Source: Microseira wollei NIES-4236 (GTDB lineage: Bacteria > Cyanobacteriota > Cyanobacteriia > Cyanobacteriales > Aerosakkonemataceae). From it: 43,783 nucleotides of DNA. Below, one piece after another: positions 1 to 8,260 of the stretch (the stretch's first letter is position 1; each line of letters starts with the position of its first letter). The stretch covers positions 1 through 43,783 of the forward strand of contig NZ_BLAY01000082.1 in NCBI RefSeq assembly GCF_020521235.1, read 5' to 3'. The position numbers and the translations under genes are program-made. The notes under the pieces are model-generated. The model was not told the DNA's origin. It searched no databases and saw only the letters and a program-made list of their open reading frames with translations.

Positions 1-308
1 GTGTCCCTACCCGAATTTATGAAAAACGATCCGCAATCTTGTCGGGACACGGCATCAGAAATATTCTGGAGCCATCAAAATTTGATGATTGCCGTGTCCC
101 TACCCGAATTTATGAAAAACGATCCGCCATCTTGTAGGGACACGGCATCAGAAATATTCTGGATAAATGAAAATTGTATGATTGCCGTGTCCCGACGCGA
201 ATTTATGAAAAATGATCGGCAATCTTGTCGGGACACGGCATCAGAAATATTCTGGAAAAATGAAAATTGTACGATCGCCGTGTCCCGACGGGAATCTGAA
301 ATCTCAAA
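1..308. repeat. 93-bp tandem repeat, about 3.3 copies
   Basis: Copies begin at about 1, 94, 187 and 280 (the last is partial). Each opens with GTGTCCCTAC or GTGTCCCGACG and contains the inverse motif GTCGGGACACGGC, so every unit is also a small palindrome. The period is a multiple of three, so one frame stays open through all copies and reads as a 31-residue repeat, but nothing suggests it is translated. The array lies just downstream of the Hsp70 gene. The same GTAGGGACACGGCATC core recurs at about 14,128-14,194, so it belongs to a dispersed family. Confidence 0.9.
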
Positions 309-321
309 TCTGCAATTGTCT

Positions 322-1920
322 TTAACTCAACTGAACGACGGGTTGATTATCTAAAAGAGTTTGCTTGGTGAGTAAATCTTCAACCGTCATTCTGAGGAAA
401 CGTTGACTATCGACTTGGAAAAATACCTTGATGCGATCGCTTCCCGGAAAACCAAGCGGCGTCAGTTGAGCGATAGTTCTCGCACCATCGCGATCGTTGA
501 GGGGTTGTACCTGGGTTTGACCGCTAGCAAGAGAACGAGTAACTAAGCGATCGCCGTCAAAATACACTTCAGTTCCTCCAGTTTCCGCTCCCAATTCTCC
601 CACAATTAACTCAATGCTGGGCTGGCTTTCTACCGATGCACCCAAGAGTAATTCAAAAGGTTCGCTCATCGGGTAAGGTTGCCCAGTTTTAATAATAGGA
701 TGCCAGTTGTGGCGGTTTAAACGCCGATCCCAGTAGCGGATACCGTAGCTGTGGTAGAGAAAATCCTTCAGTTCGATGCCTTGGGTGAGTTGCAATGCGC
801 CTTGAGCGATCGCTTCAAAAGGTCGTTCGCAGCGGATTTTCGTTGGCTCAAAATACTGCTGCACCCACGTTTGTACCGCCGGAATTTGTACCGTCCCGCC
901 GACTAATAAAACCGCATCGATATCGGAAACTTCAATCCCTTGTCGCCTTGCTTGCTGGAGTACTTGGGTCATCGACTCGTCAAGACGGTCAAAAAACTTG
1001 CGTTCTTTGAGGATAGATTCAAACTGCGATCGCTCCAATTGCAAATCGTAGCTTTCAAACGTTTCATCGTCAAAATAAACTTCGCTTGCCTTTTGTTGCA
1101 AAGATAGTTGAATTTTGATTTTTTCTGCCAAACGAGTCGTTAGCGCAGTCGATGCAATTCCCTGAGTTTGGGCGAAATAATCCACCAGCCAATTATCCAG
1201 ATCCGCACCGCCCAAATTTTGTCCAGCTTTGGCTAAAACGCGGGCAGTTTTGCTTTTTTGGGCTGAATTTTCTAGTTGCTTGTTCCCCCATTTCAGAATA
1301 AAACCCAAAGGCTTTGTACCAGCTTGAGAACTCGCATCTAAACGCACCAAAGATAAATCCAGAGTCCCACCGCCGAAGTCGATCACCAACAAAAGTTGCT
1401 GGTTAGTCATACCATAGCCTAATGCAGCCGCCGTGGGTTCATCAATCAGCCGCACCTGTTCCACAGGCAGAGATTGACAAACCGACGAAAGCCAATTACG
1501 GTAGGCTTCAAAACTATCTACTGGCACAGTTAATACCAAAGATTCCCCCACATCAGGCCAGGTAGATTGCAGTTTTTCTATTATCTGGGTTAAGAACCAC
1601 TGCCCGACTTGCTCGAAAGTGATAATTTTGCCATCGAGTTCGGGGAGAAACCCTTGAATATCCGCACCTATACCGCGTTTAAAGCTGCGGAAAAAGCGGG
1701 GGTCGTTTTTGAGGTCGAGGCCCTTGTCCCGCACCCCCTGACCGATTACAACTCGATCTGACGAGGCATTTTCCACATATAGCAGACTGGGAATCAAAGG
1801 GGGATTTTGCGCCTGAGTCAGGGATAAACCCGGTAAACTCAAGGTTTCGGGTTGCTGGGTGACTGGGTTCCAGCGGGTAATCACCGTGTTGCTTGTACCA
1901 AAATCGATTGCGATCGCCAT
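322..1920 (-). CDS. Hsp70 family (DnaK-like) ATPase
   Basis: The 532-residue product has the actin-like ATPase signatures of Hsp70: phosphate-1 IDFGTSNTVI at the N-terminus, LIDEPTAAALGYG near residue 165, phosphate-2 IDFGGGTLDLSLV near 180, and the adenosine motif VLLVGGTVQIP near 340. It lacks the long C-terminal lid of housekeeping DnaK (about 630 aa), so it is one of the shorter cyanobacterial Hsp70 relatives. A cytosolic ATP-dependent chaperone role is inferred from family; the client is unknown. It is divergently transcribed from the ATPase gene starting at 1993, leaving about 70 bp for both promoters. Confidence 0.93.
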   Translation of the reverse strand: MAIAIDFGTSNTVITRWNPVTQQPETLSLPGLSLTQAQNPPLIPSLLYVENASSDRVVIGQGVRDKGLDLKNDPRFFRSFKRGIGADIQGFLPELDGKIITFEQVGQWFLTQIIEKLQSTWPDVGESLVLTVPVDSFEAYRNWLSSVCQSLPVEQVRLIDEPTAAALGYGMTNQQLLLVIDFGGGTLDLSLVRLDASSQAGTKPLGFILKWGNKQLENSAQKSKTARVLAKAGQNLGGADLDNWLVDYFAQTQGIASTALTTRLAEKIKIQLSLQQKASEVYFDDETFESYDLQLERSQFESILKERKFFDRLDESMTQVLQQARRQGIEVSDIDAVLLVGGTVQIPAVQTWVQQYFEPTKIRCERPFEAIAQGALQLTQGIELKDFLYHSYGIRYWDRRLNRHNWHPIIKTGQPYPMSEPFELLLGASVESQPSIELIVGELGAETGGTEVYFDGDRLVTRSLASGQTQVQPLNDRDGARTIAQLTPLGFPGSDRIKVFFQVDSQRFLRMTVEDLLTKQTLLDNQPVVQLS

Positions 1921-1992
1921 TGAGCTAAGTTCACCAGTAATTTGGGGATCGATCTTATTATGGTATGGGAGTTTAAACGCAAACCGGACATC

Positions 1993-3417
1993 ATGAGCGA
2001 ATCTACTTCAGAGGAAACAGACAAAAACCTGCCTATACAGACAACCACACTGGTTTTTGATCGCAATATCCAGGAGAATCTATCGTTAGAGGGAATTACC
2101 CGAATTTCAGTGAGTGGCTATAAGTCTCTTTACGAAGAGTGCAGCATTGAAGTGCGTCCCCTGACAATTCTTGCTGGTGCTAACAGTTCTGGTAAATCTA
2201 GTATGATGCAGCCTTTGCTGCTGCTAAAACAAACACTGGAAGCCACCTACGATCCGGGCGCGTTGCTGCTGGATGGGCCTAATGTTAGATTTACTTTAGC
2301 TTCTCAACTATTTTCTCAAATACCTGGTAAAAATTCTCCTAACTGCTTGATTGTAAATTTGGAGATAGATGACGCATCCATTAAAACTACCTTTAAAAAA
2401 GAACACAACCAGGAAATAGAAGTCATCTCTACAACCTGTAAATATCGGCAGCAAGAATTTACAGTATCGCTAGGAATGAATATCGAAGATGCTGAACGAG
2501 AATTAAAAAAATGGATTAGCGGCGATGAACTATGGTCAAATCTTTTTGCCAAGACGGAACAAGAAATTACATGTAGTTTTGGGCGATTGCGGTGCTTTCT
2601 CCACACCAACAGCCAGGTCAAGTTGCCGATCGAGAAATTAGGGACAGTTAATTTTACTATTTACGATAGTCGTTCGCACACAAGTTTGTTTGAGTCAGAA
2701 ATTCGCAGATTGATTCATGTTCCAGCACTGAGAGGAAATCCGGAACGCGCTTATAAGACTACAGCGGTGGGGAGGGAATTTACTGGCACTTTTGAAAATT
2801 ACGTTGCCAGTATAATCAATCGGTGGCAGAAAACAGAAGATAATCGACTTATAGATTTAGCAAAAGCTCTCCAAACCCTGGGACTAACTTGGAAAGTTGA
2901 TGCGAAACAGATTAATGACGTACAGATTGAATTGCGTGTAGCTCGTTTGCCTCGTAGTGGTGAAGTCGAGGATATGGTGAGCTTGGCTGATGTTGGCTTT
3001 GGGGTGTCGCAAACTTTGCCTGTTTTAGTCGCTTTAATTGTAGCAGAACCGGGGCAATTGGTATATCTCGAACAGCCAGAAATTCACCTGCATCCCCGCG
3101 CTCAAGCTGCTTTAGGAGAGATATTAGCTGATGCTGCTAATCGGGGTGTAAAAGTAGTAGTAGAAACCCACAGCGATTTACTGCTCAGGCGAATTCAAAC
3201 ATTAGTTGCTGAGGATAAAATTTCACCAGAAAAGGTCAAACTACACTGGTTCAAACGGCGGGATGATGGGGTTACAGAAGTGAGTAGTACCGATCTGGAT
3301 GATGCGGGAGCTTTTGGAGACTGGCCTGAAGATTTTTCTGATGTTGCTCTTACAGAAGAAAGCCGCTATCTAGATGCAGCTGAGTCTCGCCTAGCGCAGC
3401 GTTCCTATGCCAGCTAA
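1993..3417 (+). CDS. AAA/ABC-type ATPase (DUF3696/OLD-like)
   Basis: The 474-aa product has Walker A GANSSGKSS at residues 62-70, then LLLLKQTLE, a Walker B-like region LVYLEQPEIHLHP near 370 and a distal VETHSDLLLRR. This is the pattern of SMC/RecF-like ATPases of the OLD/DUF3696 type. The product ends near residue 474 without an obvious TOPRIM domain. ATG 1993 was chosen; in-frame starts exist upstream at 1942 (TTG) and 1960 (ATG). The stop overlaps the start of the PIN-like gene by 11 bp (3407-3417), implying translational coupling and a joint function. Such ATPases paired with a nuclease are frequent in anti-phage systems; that role is inference here. Confidence 0.88.
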   Translation: MSESTSEETDKNLPIQTTTLVFDRNIQENLSLEGITRISVSGYKSLYEECSIEVRPLTILAGANSSGKSSMMQPLLLLKQTLEATYDPGALLLDGPNVRFTLASQLFSQIPGKNSPNCLIVNLEIDDASIKTTFKKEHNQEIEVISTTCKYRQQEFTVSLGMNIEDAERELKKWISGDELWSNLFAKTEQEITCSFGRLRCFLHTNSQVKLPIEKLGTVNFTIYDSRSHTSLFESEIRRLIHVPALRGNPERAYKTTAVGREFTGTFENYVASIINRWQKTEDNRLIDLAKALQTLGLTWKVDAKQINDVQIELRVARLPRSGEVEDMVSLADVGFGVSQTLPVLVALIVAEPGQLVYLEQPEIHLHPRAQAALGEILADAANRGVKVVVETHSDLLLRRIQTLVAEDKISPEKVKLHWFKRRDDGVTEVSSTDLDDAGAFGDWPEDFSDVALTEESRYLDAAESRLAQRSYAS

Positions 3418-3961
3418 GATTTCCAGGCGTCTGGTGATTGATGCTTCTGTAGCGCGTGCTGCTGGTGGTGAGAATGCAACTAATCCAATATCTCAAAACT
3501 GCCGCGACTTTCTTAAAGCTTTATGGGATTTCGGACACATAATTGTGATGACACCAGATATTAAAGAGGAGTGGAATAAGCATCAATCAATCTTTGCCAA
3601 GAGGTGGCGCTCTTCAATGGCGGCAAAAAAGCAGCTGGAATATCGCTCTGATATTCCAGAGAATCGAGAGTTATGGAATGCAATCGATCGTCTTGCTGCG
3701 ACCGACAAACAGCGTGCAGAGATGTTTAAAGACTTACGTTTGATTGAGGCAGCACTGGCAACAGATAAAACTGTAGTATCCCTGGATGATAATACTGCCA
3801 GAAAATTTTTTGCTAACGCAGCCGATGAAATAGATGAACTGAAAGATATTGTTTGGGTAAACCCAGCTAAACCGGAAGAGCAAGCCATTGTTTGGTTGGA
3901 AAATGGTGCAGCACCAGAAAAAGACCGAAAACTAGGGTTTCGCTCTCAAGAAATTGGTTGA
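3407..3961 (+). CDS. PIN-like domain protein, partner of the AAA ATPase
   Basis: The 184-aa product begins with LVIDASVARAAGG (Asp12), followed by a helical stretch, an Asp/Glu in TPDIKEEW, and late TVVSLDDNTARKFF. The spacing of acidic residues resembles PIN-domain metal-dependent RNases. Its start lies inside the last codons of the upstream ATPase gene, so the pair should be co-translated. No antitoxin-sized gene is next to it, so a classic VapBC arrangement is unlikely. Nuclease activity is inferred from fold-like motifs only. Confidence 0.75.
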   Translation: MPAKISRRLVIDASVARAAGGENATNPISQNCRDFLKALWDFGHIIVMTPDIKEEWNKHQSIFAKRWRSSMAAKKQLEYRSDIPENRELWNAIDRLAATDKQRAEMFKDLRLIEAALATDKTVVSLDDNTARKFFANAADEIDELKDIVWVNPAKPEEQAIVWLENGAAPEKDRKLGFRSQEIG

Positions 3962-3976
3962 ACTACTAAAACGCAA

Positions 3977-4354
3977 TTATTTCAATCGCCAGGGGGGATT
4001 AATTCTGTTCTCACCTGCATAGTAAAGACAAATTATATTCCCATCCGGGTCGCGCAGGTAGGCTTCTCTCCACAACCAACTTTGGTCTATCGGATCTTGG
4101 TCGAAAACATAACCCTTGCTTTTTAGCTCGCTAACTGTATGGTCTAGATTGTCGCACTCGAAGTAAATAATAGTTGTTGATTGCGGGATAACTCCCGGTT
4201 TTTTTTCAATGGAAAAAGTTGCATCTCCATCCGGACATAAAAAGCGAGCATAGCGCGAATCAGCACCGACAATTTGGCTCAAACCTAGTCCCCGATAAAA
4301 TTCTACTGACCTATTTATATCCGTGACGATAACAGTAACTTGATTAAGCCTCAT
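3977..4354 (-). CDS. VOC family (glyoxalase/bleomycin resistance-like) protein
   Basis: The 125-aa, single-module product has the VOC pattern: N-terminal VTVIVTDINRSVEFYRGLGL, a central IIYFECDNLDHTVSELKSKGY and the typical C-terminal YLRDPDGNIICLYY. Family members are metal-dependent lyases, dioxygenases or drug-binding proteins; the substrate cannot be told. Its ATG overlaps the TGA of the upstream membrane-protein gene by four bases (ATGA at 4351-4354), so the two are translationally coupled. Confidence 0.88.
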   Translation of the reverse strand: MRLNQVTVIVTDINRSVEFYRGLGLSQIVGADSRYARFLCPDGDATFSIEKKPGVIPQSTTIIYFECDNLDHTVSELKSKGYVFDQDPIDQSWLWREAYLRDPDGNIICLYYAGENRINPPWRLK

Positions 4355-4974
4355 AGCTTAGTTCTGCCATTAGATAGATCTGCGATCGCCCAAATCATCA
4401 AAAACGGAATACCCAGTCCCAAAATTAGATTGCACGCCAACCAAACCAGAGAAGCAGACTGACTCCAGCCAAAAATGACAAATCCCTGTTTGGTAGAAGA
4501 TAACAACGCATCCCAAATTAAGTGCGCCGACATCCCGACAGATAAACCAATTGTCCCATCCCGCAACCACCGCCACCATTGGTGAGAGCTGTTAAATTGG
4601 CTGCGACTGCGCTGCATTCCCCACCAACTGGTGACTAGCAAGACTAGAGGTAGCAAAGCGGAATGAAACAACCAGCTGCGGTGGATTAAAAACCTGAATC
4701 TCGTCGAGTTGTAGAGTGGAATATCCCAATCTGGCACCGCCATATAGAACATATCACCGGAAAGAACCGGAATATTTAACTTTCGGAATATAAATAACCC
4801 GCTGGCTCCCCAGATCAGATTAATCCGTTTGACCCCAACTTTTGCGTAGCGTTCGAGCAGCCACCAATATCCTGCTCCCACAGCTAACCCGACAACAAAG
4901 TGCATCAGTTTATCGACGAAGGAAGGCATACTTACTGACCGAACAGGAACAAAAGTTATCTTCGATACAGTCAT
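4351..4974 (-). CDS. Membrane-bound metal-dependent hydrolase-like protein (YdjM family)
   Basis: The 207-aa product has about four hydrophobic segments. Conserved-looking polar motifs between them are PDWDIPL, HRSWLFHS and GMSAHLIWDALL. Asp-x-Asp plus spaced His residues match the YdjM/DUF457 inner-membrane hydrolase family. An alternative ATG (MPSFVDK) lies about 15 codons into the frame and may be the real start. It forms a two-gene operon with the overlapping VOC gene. Catalysis has not been shown for most members. Confidence 0.7.
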   Translation of the reverse strand: MTVSKITFVPVRSVSMPSFVDKLMHFVVGLAVGAGYWWLLERYAKVGVKRINLIWGASGLFIFRKLNIPVLSGDMFYMAVPDWDIPLYNSTRFRFLIHRSWLFHSALLPLVLLVTSWWGMQRSRSQFNSSHQWWRWLRDGTIGLSVGMSAHLIWDALLSSTKQGFVIFGWSQSASLVWLACNLILGLGIPFLMIWAIADLSNGRTKL

Positions 4975-5046
4975 TCATGTATATCTTTGGCACTATGGCA
5001 AGAAGAAATAATATTTCTTAACATAGAAGTAACGCACGGGTGCAAA

Positions 5047-5234
5047 TACTCCAGGACTGACGCTTAGGCGTTCCTAGAAACCGGGTTTCAAGCTGGGATC
5101 TCTGGTGACAAAGCGACGATTTTTCATAGACGTTCCTAGAAACCGGGTTTCCAGCTGGGATCTCTGGGGACAAAGCGACGATTTTTCATAGAAACCCGGT
5201 TTCTTTGGGGTTTCTTTAGGTAAGTCCTGTACTC
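5047..5234. mobile_element. Miniature element with CAGGACT termini and 5-bp target duplication
   Basis: The left end CAGGACTGACGC (5052) and right end GGTAAGTCCTG (ending 5229) are inverted copies, and TACTC flanks both sides (5047-5051 and 5230-5234), as expected of a transposition target duplication. The interior holds two 62-bp tandem units (from 5069 and 5131) containing TAGAAACCGGGTTTC and GACGATTTTTCATAG. It has no coding capacity. Relatives with the same ends or interior occur at 8636-8933, 16,240-16,379, 17,547-17,650 and 27,203-27,492. Confidence 0.75.
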
Positions 5235-5241
5235 AAAAAAG

Positions 5242-5267
5242 CTCAAGCGCCGCAACGGCGGCTTGAG
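5242..5267. other. GC-rich hairpin upstream of a small gene
   Basis: CTCAAGC is followed by GCCG, CAA, CGGC and GCTTGAG, giving a stem of about 11 bp with one bulge. It has no T-tract, so it is not a clear intrinsic terminator. It ends 33 bp before the start of the 71-aa gene and could be a leader structure or another dispersed palindrome. Confidence 0.45.
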
Positions 5268-5300
5268 AGGAATTGTATTGCCAAAAATAAGGCGGAAGTC

Positions 5301-5516
5301 ATGAACAAAGAGCAATCATCCGAAGTTTCTATATTTTTGAGAAACCTCAGAAGCGGCATTTGGCTGGTGGGAATCTCATCTTGGATTTTCGGTATCACCG
5401 ATAGAACGATCGCCGCCTTGGCGGATGGTTATCTGTCGGCTTGGGATATCATTCAACTGTGTACAGCATCCTTCTTCTTTGTAAGTTGGCTGTTTTTGAA
5501 ACCGACTTGGAGGTAA
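5301..5516 (+). CDS. Small hypothetical membrane protein
   Basis: The 71-aa product has two hydrophobic stretches (GIWLVGISSWIFGI and IIQLCTASFFFVSWLFL) separated by a short polar loop, and a basic C-terminus. No family was recognised. The ATG follows a weak purine-rich stretch (AAGGCGGAAG). Codon content and membrane pattern make it plausible, but it sits among repeats and may be spurious. Confidence 0.45.
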   Translation: MNKEQSSEVSIFLRNLRSGIWLVGISSWIFGITDRTIAALADGYLSAWDIIQLCTASFFFVSWLFLKPTWR

Positions 5517-5759
5517 GGAAAAGAGAGAGGAACGAGGGAGAGGAAGAAGGGAAATCAATTTTGGCAATAGGACGGACACGCAGGTAAGTTTTTACTACAG
5601 GCAATTCTAGGTAACGCCAAATGCCAAGGTGTTCTAATTAAAAGTTCCTAAAATTATCTGGCTATCTTTCTCCTGTTCCCTCTCGCTCTCCCTCTCCCGC
5701 TTGGCGAAGTCTATCATAGAGGCAGCGATCGCGCTTTCCAAGCAGAACAGGAGGATGAC

Positions 5760-5918
5760 ATGGATCTCGCCCGTATCATAGTTGCTATTCTTCTTCCCCC
5801 ATTGGGAGTATTTCTGCAAGTTGGTCTTGGGGGACAATTTTGGCTGAATATCCTTTTAACACTCTTGGGTTATGTTCCGGGGTTAGTTCACGCTATCTGG
5901 ATTATCGCCAAAAAGTAA
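5760..5918 (+). CDS. Pmp3/YqaE (UPF0057) family membrane peptide
   Basis: The 52-aa product starts MDLARIIVAILLPPLGVFLQ and continues with LGYVPGLVHAIWIIAKK. This is the whole Pmp3/YqaE signature: two transmembrane helices, LPPLGV in the first, and GxxPGxxHAxxII in the second. A strong ribosome binding site (AGGAGG, 5748-5753) stands 6 bases ahead of the ATG. Members are small inner-membrane proteins linked to salt, cold or membrane-potential stress in other organisms. It appears to be a single-gene unit. Confidence 0.92.
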   Translation: MDLARIIVAILLPPLGVFLQVGLGGQFWLNILLTLLGYVPGLVHAIWIIAKK

Positions 5919-6739
5919 ATCAAGTCCATCCTTGAGGAATAAGCAAGAATAGGGTGTAGGGTGTAAGCTTTGACTTGGATAGTCTCCCTGCACCCTAAAA
6001 ATGCATTGAAGCGATCGCATATGACTGAAAAAAAAACCAGGCGTGCTTTCTTAGCCACAAGTATCGCCGTTGCGGGGACAATAGTAGGCTGTAAGGCAAT
6101 AAAACAAAACGTGACATCGGCTTCAATATCGGCAACAATACCAGAACGCTTGTTAGGTAATACAGGCGTTAAAGTGCCGATTTTGGGATTAGGGGGTGCA
6201 AGACAAACTCCTCTATCGTGGGATAATGCCGAAAAGCAAGCCGTGGCAATTATCCAACGGGCATTAGAATTGGGAATACGCTACTTTGATACAGCGGCAG
6301 ATTACGGGCCAAGCGAAGATTATTTAGGCAAAGTATTGCCCAATTATCGCCAGCGCCTGTTTTTGACGAGTAAGACAGCAGCACGCGATCGCGACAATGC
6401 ATGGCGACAATTAGAACGCAGTCTCAACCGTCTCAAAACAGATTACCTCGATCTGTGGCAACTTCACCACGTCTCCTTTGAAGCAGAACTAGATCAAATT
6501 TTCGCCCGCGATGGTGCAGCGCGCGCCTTAGAAGAAGCAAAACAGCAAAAACTGGTGCGTTTTGTTGGTATCACCGGACACCACGAACCCAACATTATTG
6601 CCGAAGGTTTGCGCCGCTATGCTTTTGATACCGCACTCATTCCCATTAACGCCGCAGATAAACACCATCCTCGTCCATTTATTCCCCAAGTGCTACCAGT
6701 TGCGCGTCAAAAAAATGTGGGAATCATCGCCGTCAACGA

Positions 6740-6970
6740 CCCCGGACTTATAGTCCGGGGCTTCCAGCCAAAACCGGAAGCCCTTAGTTGACCAGACTAA
6801 GTACTGTAGCGTACTACGTTAGAGGCAAGTGTTAAGGAACCTACCAGGGGATGCGTAGCTAGTCCCCTGCTCTAGAACTGAACGATTAAACAGGTGTAAG
6901 GGTGAAGCCAGTGTCGTTCGGAAAGTACCGACCTCTAACATTGTCGAAGCTAACTTTACCCGAAAGGAGG
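6740..6970 (+). ncRNA. Putative omega-RNA (HEARO) of IscB
   Basis: About 230 non-coding bases between the element's left end and the iscB ribosome binding site contain several local helices. Examples are TTAGT..ACTAA around 6785-6801, CCAGGGGA..TCCCCTG-like pairing around 6844-6869 and GTCGTTCGGAAAGTACCGAC near 6912-6931. Position and length match the HEARO/omega-RNA that IscB proteins use as guide scaffold. In known cases the guide is the sequence just 5' of the scaffold, which here would lie at or across the left junction with the reductase gene. A covariance-model search was not possible. Confidence 0.72.
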
Positions 6971-6976
6971 GACATA

Positions 6977-8260
6977 ATGTCCAAAGTATTTGTTATTGAT
7001 TCAGAAAAAAGACCGCTAAATCCAGTTCATTCAGCACAAGCGAGGCAGTTATTACGAAACAAAAAAGCAGCAGTTTATAGGCGGTTTCCTTTTACAATTA
7101 TCCTAAAAGAACCGCGCCTTGATTTATCTGTATTGCCATTAAGACTAAAAATAGATCCAGGCGCGAAAACAACCGGAATTGCATTGATTGACGATGCCAC
7201 TGGAGAAGTAGTCTTTGCAGCCGAATTAAAACATAGAGGTTTCGCGATTAGAGACGCTTTGACCTCTAGAAGACAGTTAAGACATAGTAGAAGAAATCGT
7301 AAAACTCGGTATCGCAAGCCAAGATTCTTGAACAGAACACGTCCCCAAGGATGGTTGCCTCCCAGCTTGCAAAGTCGAGTTGAAAACATCAGGACTTGGG
7401 TTGAAAGATTACGTCGGGTTGCTAGGGTTGCAGCGATTAGTCAAGAATTAGTGCGCTTGAGCCTGCAGTTAATACGCAATCCCGACATCCAAGGGAAAGA
7501 GTATCAACAAGGCACGCTTGCTGGATATGAAACCAGGGAATACCTGTTGGAAAAATGGAACAGACAGTGTGTCTATTGTGGCGTCAAAGACGTTCCATTA
7601 CAGATAGAACATATTCATCCAAGAGCAAAAGGAGGTTCTAATTCAATCACAAACCTGACGCTAAGTTGTTCTAAATGCAACACAAAAAAAGGGAATAAAG
7701 ATATCAAATATTTCCTCAAAAAAGACCCCCGACGGTTAGAGAAAATCTTGAAACAAGTTAAAACACCATTGGCGGATGCCGCAGCCGTGAACACAACTCG
7801 ACTTGCATTACTAGAAGTTCTGAAGTCAACCGGACTGCCCGTAGAAACAGGTTCAGGCGGATTAACAAAGTTTAATCGTAGTCAACAAGGATTAGATAAA
7901 ACTCATTGGCTAGATGCAGCTTGCGTTGGAAAATCAACCCCAACTCTCAATATTAAAGGTGTTAAACCGTGGCTGATTACAGCTAATGGTCACGGTACTC
8001 GCCAATCGTGCCGAACTGATAAATATGGTTTCCCAAACCGACACTGTTCTAGGGCTAAATTCCATTTTGGTTTTCAGACTGGAGATATCGTAAAAGCGGT
8101 CGTACTTTCCGGTAAGAAGGTAGGTGAATATGTCGGTAGGATTGCAACTCGTGCTACTGGGAGCTTCAATATTTCAACTAAAAACGGGCTAGTTCAAGGA
8201 ATTAGTTATAAAGCTTGCAAGCATATTCACAAAAAGGACGGTTACTCATATGCAATGTAA
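6977..8260 (+). CDS. iscB: IscB RNA-guided endonuclease (RuvC + HNH)
   Basis: The 427-aa product starts at ATG 6977 after AAAGGAGG (6963-6970). It has the PLMP-like N-terminal domain (PLNPVHSAQARQLL, residues 13-26), RuvC-I with Asp60 in LKIDPGAKTTGIAL, an Arg-rich bridge helix (98-120), RuvC-II with Glu157 in ISQELVR, and an HNH domain with CVYC (198-201), EHIHP (His212) and CSKC (231-234). RuvC-III carries His310 and Asp313 in THWLDAACVG. All catalytic positions look intact and the length is normal for IscB, the family ancestral to Cas9. A further upstream in-frame start at 6902 lies in the RNA region and is unlikely. Confidence 0.95.
   Translation: MSKVFVIDSEKRPLNPVHSAQARQLLRNKKAAVYRRFPFTIILKEPRLDLSVLPLRLKIDPGAKTTGIALIDDATGEVVFAAELKHRGFAIRDALTSRRQLRHSRRNRKTRYRKPRFLNRTRPQGWLPPSLQSRVENIRTWVERLRRVARVAAISQELVRLSLQLIRNPDIQGKEYQQGTLAGYETREYLLEKWNRQCVYCGVKDVPLQIEHIHPRAKGGSNSITNLTLSCSKCNTKKGNKDIKYFLKKDPRRLEKILKQVKTPLADAAAVNTTRLALLEVLKSTGLPVETGSGGLTKFNRSQQGLDKTHWLDAACVGKSTPTLNIKGVKPWLITANGHGTRQSCRTDKYGFPNRHCSRAKFHFGFQTGDIVKAVVLSGKKVGEYVGRIATRATGSFNISTKNGLVQGISYKACKHIHKKDGYSYAM

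Noticed and set aside
1-354. 117-codon open frame with 31-residue repeats
   Set aside because: It is a by-product of the 93-bp palindromic tandem repeat; there is no ribosome binding site, no family, and the same sequence is intergenic elsewhere.
5970-6020. Upstream 17-codon extension of the aldo/keto reductase
   Set aside because: The ATG at 6021 gives a proper twin-arginine/lipobox leader at the N-terminus; the extension would bury it.
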